Part shown: piece after piece, positions 34,809 to 42,023 of the stretch
Position numbering within the stretch: the stretch's first letter is position 1
How the letters are laid out: each line of letters opens with the position of its first letter
Assembly: GCF_051400755.1 (NCBI RefSeq)
Contig: NZ_JBLFFL010000002.1
Coordinates: 1-64,000 of the forward strand
Length of the DNA: 64,000 nucleotides
DNA from: Parapedobacter sp051400755
GTDB taxonomy: Bacteria; Bacteroidota; Bacteroidia; Sphingobacteriales; Sphingobacteriaceae
Direction of reading: 5' to 3'
Made by a program: the position numbers and the translations under genes
Notes under the pieces: model-generated
Databases searched by the model: none
Told to the model about the DNA's origin: nothing
What the model saw: the letters and a program-made list of their open reading frames with translations, nothing else

Positions 34809-35858
34809 TTACCTACCGATGCCCCGTTTGCGCCGCTCTACCAGTATGATGTAGATGAACACCGGTGAGCCGATGATCGCCGTGAGTATGCCTATGGGCA
34901 ACTCAGCGGGGGCGAAGATCGTACGCGCGACCAGATCGGCGGCGACTAAGACAGACGCCCCTAACAGCGCAGAGCCCGGAATGACCAAGCGATGGTCGGC
35001 TGAAAACGCCATCCGCAGGATGTGGGGTATAACCAGGCCGACGAAACCGATGATGCCGGATACCGCCACCGAGGCACCTACGCCCATCGTCGCCATCACG
35101 ACAACGAATTTCTTTAGCAGGCCTACATTGATGCCCATGTGACCCGCCTGCGATTCGCCGAGTGCAAGTGCGTTCAGCGACTTGCTGAAAAATGGCAGGG
35201 CTACGAGGGATACCGATACGAATGGCAGAATCCCCGTAACGGTCTTCCAGCTCGCCCCACCAAGGCTACCCAACGTCCAAAAGGTGATGTTGCGTAACTG
35301 CTCGTCGGTAGACATGTACGTAAGCAGTCCGGTAAACGAGCCGGCCAGCGCGTTGATGGCGATGCCGGCCAGTAATAATGTTGTGATGTCTGCTTTGCCA
35401 TTGCCCACCGCCAAACGGTATACAACAAAAGTCGTGGTACAGGCGCCGATAAATGCCGCGATGGACAAGGCGTGGTAACCAAATACGGTGGTCAATACAC
35501 CGAAAAAGCGATGCTCCAATACAATGACCATGACGGCAAAAAGCGATGCGCCTGACGAGATGCCGATCAGTCCCGGCTCGGCCAAGGGATTGCGGAAAAG
35601 GCCTTGTAATGCCGAGCCTGCTATGGCGAGCGTGCCACCCACCAAGGCGCCTAAAAGGACACGCGGCAGGCGGATGTTGAGCAATACGGCTTCCTGCTGC
35701 GGCGCAAAACCTACGTGGTTATTCAATCCGGTTCGATAAGCAATCATGGACCATAGTTCTGAAGCACTGATCTTTACCGCACCTACACAGACCGACAGTG
35801 TGCAAGCCGCGATCAGCAAAACCAAGAGAACGATCAGTAGGGTGCGATGGTTTTTCAC
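34809..35858 (-). CDS. hmuU: heme ABC transporter permease (FecCD family)
   Basis: A 349-residue permease with about ten membrane helices. Typical FecCD blocks are LPRVLLGALVGGTLAIAGSALQGLFRNPLAEPGLIGISSGAS, TFWTLGSLGGASW and GIIGFVGLVIPHILRM (coupling region). The start codon is GTG at 35858, immediately after the hmuT TGA with no intervening base, so translation is probably coupled. Confidence 0.95.
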   Translation of the reverse strand: MKNHRTLLIVLLVLLIAACTLSVCVGAVKISASELWSMIAYRTGLNNHVGFAPQQEAVLLNIRLPRVLLGALVGGTLAIAGSALQGLFRNPLAEPGLIGISSGASLFAVMVIVLEHRFFGVLTTVFGYHALSIAAFIGACTTTFVVYRLAVGNGKADITTLLLAGIAINALAGSFTGLLTYMSTDEQLRNITFWTLGSLGGASWKTVTGILPFVSVSLVALPFFSKSLNALALGESQAGHMGINVGLLKKFVVVMATMGVGASVAVSGIIGFVGLVIPHILRMAFSADHRLVIPGSALLGASVLVAADLVARTIFAPAELPIGILTAIIGSPVFIYIILVERRKRGIGR

Positions 35859-36725
35859 TCAATGTATCTTTTCAGCCAGCGTGGCGATAGCGTCTCCTAA
35901 GCGCGGACCGAACCCGGTAAGAAACTGCCCATCCATTTCCACGACGTTCCTGTTTTTCCCCGCATTGGTTTCGCCGATGCCCTGCACTTGCAACAGCCCA
36001 TCGATGCCTCCTAAACTGGAAAGTCCGCTATCGAATAAAAGAATGACGTCAGGATTAGCAGCCACCAGCGCCTCGGCGGTCAACGGTTTGAAATCCGTGA
36101 ACCCCTGGGCGGCGTTGTCGCCACCGGCCAGCTTGATCATCTCGTCTACCTGCGTACCCTGGCCTGACACCATCATGGTGCCTGTGCCCCGGGCGTAGAT
36201 GAACAACACCTTTGGCTTGCTTGATGACTGTGCGACGATGGAGTCAGCCCGCGCCAGATCCACCTCCAACGCAGCGACGATGGAGTCACCCTTCGCCGCA
36301 TATCCAATGCTGTCGGCGACGGATTTGATCAACCGCTTGGCGCCCGCTACCGAATATTCATGGTCGAAGAGCAAGAGCTTGGTACCCGCGACCTGGATTT
36401 GCTGGGCAATTTCGGGTTTCACCATATCGGTGATGCCCAGCACCCAGTCGGCATTTAGTGCGAGTACGCCTTCTGCTGAGATATCCCGATTATGACCGAT
36501 TTTGGGCTTCTGTAGTAAACTCGTGGGGTAGGTGCTGGCCACATCCACACCTACGATGTGATCCTCAAGACCCAGTGCAACGAGGATTTCGGATATCGTT
36601 CCGTTGGTGGATACCACGTTGGTGGAATCGGATAGGGCCGTTTGCGAGGTGCTGGAAAGGTTGCAAGAGCCAAGCGCAAACGCCAACAGGAACGCCAATC
36701 CCATAAAAAAGATGTTCTTTTTCAT
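35859..36725 (-). CDS. hmuT: heme-binding periplasmic lipoprotein of the ABC importer
   Basis: A 288-residue substrate-binding protein of the class-III (BtuF/FhuD/HmuT) fold. The lipoprotein signal is MKKNIFFMGLAFLLAFALGSC, from the ATG at 36725; the ATG at 36782 would add an N-terminal tail and is rejected. Visible blocks are GTISEILVALGLEDHIVGVDVASTYP, KIGHNRDISAEGVLALNADWVLG and KPKVLFIYARGTGTMMVSGQGTQVDEMIKLAGG. It hands heme to HmuU and is encoded directly before it. Confidence 0.93.
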   Translation of the reverse strand: MKKNIFFMGLAFLLAFALGSCNLSSTSQTALSDSTNVVSTNGTISEILVALGLEDHIVGVDVASTYPTSLLQKPKIGHNRDISAEGVLALNADWVLGITDMVKPEIAQQIQVAGTKLLLFDHEYSVAGAKRLIKSVADSIGYAAKGDSIVAALEVDLARADSIVAQSSSKPKVLFIYARGTGTMMVSGQGTQVDEMIKLAGGDNAAQGFTDFKPLTAEALVAANPDVILLFDSGLSSLGGIDGLLQVQGIGETNAGKNRNVVEMDGQFLTGFGPRLGDAIATLAEKIH

Positions 36726-36782
36726 ATGTAAATATAACTGATTGTGAAACAACCGCATGGTGTATGGACCTACGTATGTCAA

Positions 36783-37376
36783 CTATTTCAGATTCGTCGA
36801 GCCATCGGGCTGGATGATATACCTGAACGTATATATCCGGCTTTGCGGTCTGGTTTCCAAATTGACAAACTCCTCGGAGTTTGTGTCAGGGTTCCCAAGA
36901 TAGTAGCTGATGAATTCGATTTTTGCGTATTTATTGTCGTGTGTTTTCACGACGAGGATACGGCCTGGAGTCGGCAAGACAGCATGTTGGGCGCCGCTTG
37001 GTGCTTGACCGGTATAGGTGTATACACTGCCAATCCCGGCAAGGTCTTCTGCGGAATAGCCGGCTTCAGCTGCGACGACGTAGTTATCGAAAATACCTTC
37101 TATCACTTGCGCCTCGGCGCCGTTGCCAAATGAGAAACTGCTGCTGTTGAGTTTAATATCCCAAGTGGCGGCTGATTCTTCCACCGCTGTTCCCGTTGAC
37201 AGGCTGAAAAATACCGGACCTTGCGAGCCATCTAAATCTTCCACGGTCTTTACCTCAAGCTCAGGTGTGACGTTGTCGTCATCGTCACCCTTACTGCATG
37301 ACGTAAACGAAAGGCAGGTGATGCCCAGTATCAAGGCGATGGATCGTGTGTTTAGGGTGTTAAATGTAGTTTTCAT
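36783..37376 (-). CDS. hmuY: HmuY-family heme-binding lipoprotein
   Basis: A 197-residue lipoprotein: signal ending LSFTSC, an acidic KGDDDD spacer, then an all-beta domain. FFSLSTGTAVEESAATWDIKL, the KYAKIEFISYYLG strand and the terminal IYTFRYIIQPDGS match the HmuY hemophore family first described in Porphyromonas gingivalis. In that system HmuY captures heme at the surface and passes it to the receptor HmuR. Gene order (receptor, HmuY, then ABC importer) supports this role. The heme-ligating residues cannot be assigned by eye. Confidence 0.88.
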   Translation of the reverse strand: MKTTFNTLNTRSIALILGITCLSFTSCSKGDDDDNVTPELEVKTVEDLDGSQGPVFFSLSTGTAVEESAATWDIKLNSSSFSFGNGAEAQVIEGIFDNYVVAAEAGYSAEDLAGIGSVYTYTGQAPSGAQHAVLPTPGRILVVKTHDNKYAKIEFISYYLGNPDTNSEEFVNLETRPQSRIYTFRYIIQPDGSTNLK

Positions 37377-37406
37377 TGCTATTTTGATTAAAATTATGAG
37401 TAGAAA

Positions 37407-39500
37407 TTAGTTGGCAAACCGGTAAGATAACCCTCCGTAGATCAGCCGGCCCGGTAAGTAACTGATGTATTCCCTGTTGGTGAACCCGAAGATGTTGTCG
37501 GCGGTAAACTGTAGTCGTAGCGTGTTGTTAAAGAGCGATTTTGATATTGAACCGTTGAATAATGAATAGCCGTTTACGTATTCATTGTCCAGGTTGATGA
37601 TGCCATTACCATCCGTATCGCGGATGCCATACCTGCCCCGGTAGTTCCAGCGCAACGACAGGCGTATTCCGGTATGGACTTCATCATAGGATATCCGTGC
37701 ATTAGCCATGTACTTGGATCGGCTAAGTAAGCCGCCGTAGTCACTTCGTGCTACCGCCACAGTCTGTCCTGTCTCCGGATCGCGGGCATAGGCGCGCCCT
37801 TCTTTGACCTTGTTCCACTCGTCTACGTCCTTGGCTTCGAGGTACTGGATACCGCCCCCCACTTCCAGCTTCTTCGAAAGCCAGTAGGTGATATCGGCCT
37901 CTGCACCTTGGGTGAATACTGCATTGCGGTTGAAATAGGAGAATACCGACTGCCCGTTGGTCTTGATTGCGATGCTGGCGGTAGAGATGAGATTATCTAC
38001 ATCGTTCCGGAAAATGCTGACATTGGCCGTCAACCGCTCTATTGGTTGCATGCGAACCCCAAGATTGTATGCCCATGAACTCTCGGCATTAAGTCTGGAA
38101 AGCGTGGAAGGGTCTATCAATACCTCGCGGATCTGCCCTTCGTCCTGTAGCCGTTGAAGGCTTTCTTGGAGGTCTTCATAACCGAATACGCTGTAGCCCG
38201 CTACAGCATTGGTGAAGTTCAAGTAGAGCTGTCGGAAGTCCGGTGCCTTATAACCCCGGCTTGCCGATGCAAGAAACGTGATTTTTTTATTCCATTGGTA
38301 ACTGGCTGCCAGTTTCGGACTGAACTGCGACTTATAAACATTGTGCAGGTCATAGCGGCCCCCGGCGACGATGTTGAGCCGCTCGGCGAATCTCCAATCG
38401 GCTTGGATATACCCATAGCCGGTATTGAAACTTTTTTTCTCTTCGTAGCGCGTGGCTTCAACGGTTTCGTATTGATAGCCGATGCCGGCAGTAACGGTCA
38501 GGTTGGGCCGCACCTCGTAGTTGTGCTGAAATTCGCCCCGTGTAAATCCCTGGTCGAAGTACGTTTCATCATACAGTTCCTGGGTATCTTCATAACGAAT
38601 GGAAGATTCCGTGCTGTACGTAGCCCGATAGAAGCGCAGCATGGACTCGTGGGCGTCCGAAAACCGGTGTGTCAGGCTTGGAAAGATGCTGAAATCGCGC
38701 TGTCCCCCTTGGCCGGATACGACCCGGTTTTCTATTCCATAGCGGTCATCCTGCAAATTGTCATAATAACGGAGGGATACGTTGAGTTTCGTTTTATCCG
38801 AAACATCATATCCTGCGCGGCCGGTAGCCGTGTAAGCGGCAAATGGGGCTACCGTTTGGAAGCCCGACTCGGGCAGCAGGGTGTATCCTTCATTGCTGAA
38901 TCGATTCAAGAACGCGGACAACGTCAGTTTATCCGAGCGGTAGGCACCATCCACACTGATGTCTGCCGATCGGTTCGTGCCGTAGCGTGTCGCTATTCCG
39001 GCCGATGTACCTGTTGGCGGTGTTTTCGTAATAATGTTAATCACCCCGGCCATGGCCTCGCTGCCATACAAGGACGAGGAAGGACCTTTGACAATTTCGA
39101 TGCGGTCAATATTGCCCATGGTGATGCGGGAAAGCTCCAAGGTGCCCGAAGTACGTCCGATCACGGGCTCCCCGTCAATTAATATCATGGTGTATTGGGC
39201 GTCGAATCCTTGCATTTGTACGCCAGTCCCGTGGTCGCCGACTAACGCAAGACCTGTTTGTTCGGCTAAGATATCGTTAAGCCTTACGATCCCTCGGTTT
39301 TGGATTTCCTGGGCTGAAACCGTGGTGATGGGGATGGGGAGCTCTTCGATTCTTCTGCCCGTGCGGGTGGCAGTGACCACCACCTCCTCAAGGGGATTGG
39401 TGGCTAGCGTGTCCACCGATTGAACAAGGGTTGCCTCCTGCGCCATCAATGGGGATGTAAGCCACATCAGAAAATAAACAAGCCTCGGTTTACTGCCCAT
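37407..39500 (-). CDS. hmuR: TonB-dependent heme receptor
   Basis: A 697-residue outer-membrane receptor with a signal peptide (ending LMAQ). A plug domain (about 35-160) starts near VVVTATRTGRRIEELPIPIT and includes the MILIDGEPVIGR and IEIVKGPSSSLYGSEAMAGVINIITK motifs. A 22-strand-type barrel follows, with the GYKAPDFRQLYLNF segment comparable to the FRAP/NPNL region of heme receptors, ending in a terminal aromatic strand (YGGLSYRFAN). First gene of hmuRYTUVS; a Fur-like operator covers its promoter. Confidence 0.93.
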   Translation of the reverse strand: MGSKPRLVYFLMWLTSPLMAQEATLVQSVDTLATNPLEEVVVTATRTGRRIEELPIPITTVSAQEIQNRGIVRLNDILAEQTGLALVGDHGTGVQMQGFDAQYTMILIDGEPVIGRTSGTLELSRITMGNIDRIEIVKGPSSSLYGSEAMAGVINIITKTPPTGTSAGIATRYGTNRSADISVDGAYRSDKLTLSAFLNRFSNEGYTLLPESGFQTVAPFAAYTATGRAGYDVSDKTKLNVSLRYYDNLQDDRYGIENRVVSGQGGQRDFSIFPSLTHRFSDAHESMLRFYRATYSTESSIRYEDTQELYDETYFDQGFTRGEFQHNYEVRPNLTVTAGIGYQYETVEATRYEEKKSFNTGYGYIQADWRFAERLNIVAGGRYDLHNVYKSQFSPKLAASYQWNKKITFLASASRGYKAPDFRQLYLNFTNAVAGYSVFGYEDLQESLQRLQDEGQIREVLIDPSTLSRLNAESSWAYNLGVRMQPIERLTANVSIFRNDVDNLISTASIAIKTNGQSVFSYFNRNAVFTQGAEADITYWLSKKLEVGGGIQYLEAKDVDEWNKVKEGRAYARDPETGQTVAVARSDYGGLLSRSKYMANARISYDEVHTGIRLSLRWNYRGRYGIRDTDGNGIINLDNEYVNGYSLFNGSISKSLFNNTLRLQFTADNIFGFTNREYISYLPGRLIYGGLSYRFAN

Positions 39501-39522
39501 TATTTAGATTAATTTTAAACAA
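39500..39522 (-). promoter_or_regulatory. second, weaker Fur-like site at the hmuR start
   Basis: TTATTTAGATTAATTTTAAA resembles the AT-rich palindrome at 39540-39563 and overlaps the hmuR start codon region. Symmetry is imperfect, so the call is tentative. Confidence 0.35.
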
Positions 39523-39527
39523 CGAAG

Positions 39528-39559
39528 CAAACATATCGGTTATTAAGAATAATTCCAAA
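39528..39559 (-). promoter_or_regulatory. promoter of the heme operon
   Basis: On the minus strand TTTG (39556-39559) is followed after exactly 20 bp by TATGTTTG (39528-39535), an ideal Bacteroidota promoter. The start would fall about 20 bp before the hmuR ATG. Confidence 0.8.
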
Positions 39560-39563
39560 TAAT
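39540..39563. promoter_or_regulatory. Fur-like operator of the heme operon
   Basis: TTATTAAGAATAATTCCAAA and its continuation TAAT form an interrupted palindrome close to TTATTTAGAATnATTCTAAATAA. It covers the -33 element of the hmuR promoter. Fur-family repressors act at such AT-rich palindromes, and iron or heme repression is expected for this operon. Binding itself is inference. Confidence 0.65.
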
Positions 39564-39605
39564 TTACACGATTTATCTCAATAAGTTTTTGAACCAGCCG
39601 TTTTA

Positions 39606-39613
39606 TACCTTTG
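39606..39613 (+). promoter_or_regulatory. -7 promoter element of cutC
   Basis: TACCTTTG lies 26 bp before the cutC ATG at 39640. It supports that start over the TTG at 39589. No matching -33 at 19-21 bp spacing was found. Confidence 0.6.
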
Positions 39614-39639
39614 GTGACGGAAGCAATCGACAAGAAATC

Positions 39640-40383
39640 ATGGGCAAGCCCTATCAATTGGAAATATGTGCCAACTCAATCGCCTCGGCCTTGGCCGCGC
39701 AGGAGGGAGGCGCAGATCGCGTGGAATTTTGCCAAAACCTGGAAATGGGGGGGACGACGCCCTCCGCCGGACAGATTCGCCGTGTCCGTGAATGGTTGAC
39801 GATTGATATCCATGTCTTAGTACGGCCCAGGATAGGAGACTTCCTGTATACGGATCTGGAGTTTGAGGAGATGAAGGCAGATATCCGCTTTTGCAAAGAA
39901 GCGGGGTGCGATGGCGTGGTGATCGGGCTGCTGCACGCTGATGGGCAGGTTGACAAGGAACGGACAGCCGCATTGGTGGCGCTGGCTCATCCGATGCACG
40001 TGACCTTTCACCGAGCGTTTGACATGTGCCGTGCGCCTTTTGAAGCGTTGGAAACCATCATCGCATGTGGATGCGGCAGGCTGCTGACCTCCGGTATGGA
40101 AAACACGGCAGCGGCGGGTTCGGGCTTAATCCGGAAACTCGTCGACCAAGCGAATGGAAGGATAACCATTATGCCGGGTTCGGGTATCAATGAAACCAAT
40201 ATCGCTAAAATCGCCGAGTCAACGGGCGCGACAGCATTTCACTCATCAGCGAAAGTGACCTTAATTAGCGGCATGATGCATGCCAATCCCACGGTAGAAG
40301 GGATGGGGGGCGAAGTCTGGGTATCCGCTAAAGAAAAAATCCGCCAAATGGCGGATATATTGAAAAACCTAAAAGGATCGTAA
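39640..40383 (+). CDS. cutC: CutC family protein
   Basis: A 247-residue TIM-barrel protein. The CutC pattern is clear: YQLEICANSIASALAAQEGGADRVEFC near the N-terminus, then DIHVLVRPRIGDFLYTDLE, VIGLLHADGQVD, VTFHRAFDM and GCGRLLTSGMENTAAAG. CutC was linked to copper homeostasis in E. coli, but that role is disputed, and the biochemical activity remains uncertain. It is divergent from the heme operon and has its own -7 element. No copper genes are nearby. Confidence 0.93.
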   Translation: MGKPYQLEICANSIASALAAQEGGADRVEFCQNLEMGGTTPSAGQIRRVREWLTIDIHVLVRPRIGDFLYTDLEFEEMKADIRFCKEAGCDGVVIGLLHADGQVDKERTAALVALAHPMHVTFHRAFDMCRAPFEALETIIACGCGRLLTSGMENTAAAGSGLIRKLVDQANGRITIMPGSGINETNIAKIAESTGATAFHSSAKVTLISGMMHANPTVEGMGGEVWVSAKEKIRQMADILKNLKGS

Positions 40384-40402
40384 TCGGCCCGATAATCGGG
40401 AC

Positions 40403-40585
40403 TTATTTTTTCAAGGTTGTTTCCAGCTGATCCAGTACCGCATTGTTTTTAACGATCTGGCTGCTTGCAGGTAATTTCGAGCGGCTACCTGCTTCCAGGT
40501 TGCGACCAAGTTTCAAAAACTGCACTTGATTTTTCGCTACCACTTTATTTTTCCTGTCTTTCCTTTTTAATCGTGTAACTCCCAT
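40403..40585 (-). CDS. small basic protein of unknown function
   Basis: A 60-residue protein starting MGVTRLKRKDRKNKVVAKNQ at the ATG at 40585. The longer reading frame back to 40672 would run through tRNA-Cys and is rejected. It is rich in Lys/Arg at the N-terminus, with a helix-like C-terminus (VKNNAVLDQLETTLKK). It lies 30 bp downstream of tRNA-Cys and is probably co-transcribed with it. I do not recognise a family with certainty. Its basic nature could fit nucleic-acid binding. Confidence 0.6.
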   Translation of the reverse strand: MGVTRLKRKDRKNKVVAKNQVQFLKLGRNLEAGSRSKLPASSQIVKNNAVLDQLETTLKK

Positions 40586-40615
40586 TTTCTTAATTTTTTG
40601 ACTGTTGTAAAAACG

Positions 40616-40686
40616 AGGTCGGAAGCGGATTCGAACCGCTGTAAAAGGTTTTGCAGACCTCTGCCTAGCCACTCGGCCACCCGACC
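40616..40686 (-). tRNA. tRNA-Cys (anticodon GCA)
   Basis: A 71-nt cloverleaf on the minus strand. Acceptor GGTCGGG pairs with TCCGACC (one G-T pair). The anticodon loop contains CTGCAAA, and the T arm is AGCGG-TTCGAAT-CCGCT. The discriminator is T, typical for tRNA-Cys. CCA is not encoded. Confidence 0.95.
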
Positions 40687-40938
40687 CTTTTTAAAGGACT
40701 GCAAAACTAAGATAAATTATTGATAATTGGAAGTGTCGGCTACATAATAATACACTACCTCGCCGTAAGTGTCCTTTTATCGTAAGTGTATAATAATCCA
40801 TACACCTCATAAATAACGGCCTATTTTAATTAATTTGTTGATAATTAATATTTTGTAAAATCACATGATACTGTGGCGCATATCTTGCGACACGCTTTGC
40901 AGTTTAAATATATAATTGATTAAAAGGAGAACACAAAC
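40687..40938. other. intergenic region tRNA-Cys / beta-barrel gene
   Basis: AT-rich divergent region. It holds the tRNA-Cys -7 element (40702-40709) and a pair of CGTAAGTGT direct repeats at about 40762 and 40779, with an imperfect inverted counterpart (ATAATACACTAC) at about 40746. No reading frame or clear promoter for the plus-strand gene was found. Confidence 0.5.
40702..40709 (-). promoter_or_regulatory. -7 promoter element of tRNA-Cys
   Basis: The minus strand reads TAGTTTTG followed by CAGTCC, 15 bp before the tRNA 5' end. It fits the TAnnTTTG consensus; the -33 is weak. Confidence 0.6.
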
Positions 40939-41577
40939 ATGAAAAAGTTAGCATTAGCAATAGTAGCAGTAGGCCTTTCGGTTGGCGCTTTCGCCCAAAG
41001 CCAGTCGTTGGGATATGGTTTTAAAGCGGGCGTGAATTTCCCGAGTTATAATTTTTCTGGCGATAATTCAACAACGGAAACGAGTACATCCACGAATTTC
41101 CACGTTACAGGGTATTTGGACGCCCCACTGAGTAATTATTTATACGTCCAGCCGGGTATTTCATTGCAAGGAAAAGGTGCGAAGTTCAACGAGTTTGTTA
41201 TTAATGGAAACACGTATGAATTCACCCAAAATACGATGTGGTTGGAAGTGCCTGTTAATTTGGTGGCTAAATTGCCTACGGGTGCAAGCGGCAACTTCTT
41301 CGTTGGCGCAGGTCCTTATGCGGGTTTCGGTCTTTCTGGCAAGAACAAGTTTAGTGGTGATGGCGGCTCGATCGAGTCAGATGATTTTGAGTTCGGCGAT
41401 GACGGAGATTTGAAGGGGTTTGATTTCGGTTTGAATTTCCTTGCCGGATACCAACTGACTAACGGCTTGTTCGTACACGGCGGATATGGTCTGGGATTGA
41501 CCAACTTAAGTCCTGGTGATGGAGATGTAAAACAGACCAACCGCGTATGGTCGGTGGGTCTTGGATTCGCGTTGTAA
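40939..41577 (+). CDS. small outer-membrane beta-barrel protein (porin/PorT-like)
   Basis: A 212-residue protein with a clean signal peptide (MKKLALAIVAVGLSVGAFAQ). An eight-strand-type barrel follows, with alternating aromatic/hydrophobic strands (GYGFKAGVNFPSYNF, YLYVQPGISLQGKGAKF, FFVGAGPYAGFGLSG, LFVHGGYGLGLTNL) and a terminal strand ending in VWSVGLGFAL. A Ser/Asp/Gly-rich loop at about 140-155 may face outwards. An AAAGGAGAA stretch precedes the ATG, one of the few good Shine-Dalgarno matches in the window. Function unknown. Confidence 0.85.
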   Translation: MKKLALAIVAVGLSVGAFAQSQSLGYGFKAGVNFPSYNFSGDNSTTETSTSTNFHVTGYLDAPLSNYLYVQPGISLQGKGAKFNEFVINGNTYEFTQNTMWLEVPVNLVAKLPTGASGNFFVGAGPYAGFGLSGKNKFSGDGGSIESDDFEFGDDGDLKGFDFGLNFLAGYQLTNGLFVHGGYGLGLTNLSPGDGDVKQTNRVWSVGLGFAL

Positions 41578-41597
41578 GTCGTAACCGTATCGATATA

Positions 41598-41635
41598 AAC
41601 GAGAAAGGCTCGCCAATTGGCGAGCCTTTCTCGTT
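41598..41635. terminator. bidirectional intrinsic terminator
   Basis: A 17-bp perfect stem (AACGAGAAAGGCTCGCC with its complement) closes on an AATT loop. It lies between the barrel gene and the 3' end of rpsJ, so the str operon probably ends here. Confidence 0.9.
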
Positions 41636-41651
41636 TCAAAGAAAAAATACA

Positions 41652-41957
41652 TTACACTTTGATTTCCACTTCCACGCCGCTTGGCAATTCGAGTTTCATC
41701 AAGGCATCAACTGTTTTTGAATTGGAGCTGTAAATATCCAACAACCGTTTATAGGCACAGAGCTGAAACTGCTCACGCGCTTTTTTGTTCACGTGCGGCG
41801 AACGCAAAACGGTATACACTTTCTTTTCAGTAGGCAAGGGAATAGGACCGCTTACCACCGCACCCGTAGGTTTTACAGTTTTGACGATTTTCTCGGCAGA
41901 CTTGTCCACCAAGTTGTAATCGTACGATTTCAATTTGATTCTGATTCGTTGGCTCAT
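41652..41957 (-). CDS. rpsJ: 30S ribosomal protein S10
   Basis: A 101-residue protein also used in transcription antitermination as NusE. Blocks IRIKLKSYDYNLVDKSAEKIVKTVKPTGAVVSGPIPLPTEK and YTVLRSPHVNKKAREQFQL are diagnostic. It is the last gene of the str cluster here, 66 bp after fusA. In most Bacteroidota rplC and the S10-spc genes follow directly, but here a terminator and an unrelated convergent gene do. Confidence 0.98.
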   Translation of the reverse strand: MSQRIRIKLKSYDYNLVDKSAEKIVKTVKPTGAVVSGPIPLPTEKKVYTVLRSPHVNKKAREQFQLCAYKRLLDIYSSNSKTVDALMKLELPSGVEVEIKV

Positions 41958-42023
41958 GTTATTTAGTTAAAAGTTAAGACTGCCCGTTAGAGCTATTTAC
42001 AACGGGCAGCCGGGATGATTATA

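Noticed and set aside
38154..39182. 342-codon frame antisense to hmuR
   Set aside because: It is fully contained in the TonB receptor gene, and the product has no family features.
40586..40672. Upstream extension of the small basic protein
   Set aside because: The added codons run through tRNA-Cys, so the ATG at 40585 is used instead.
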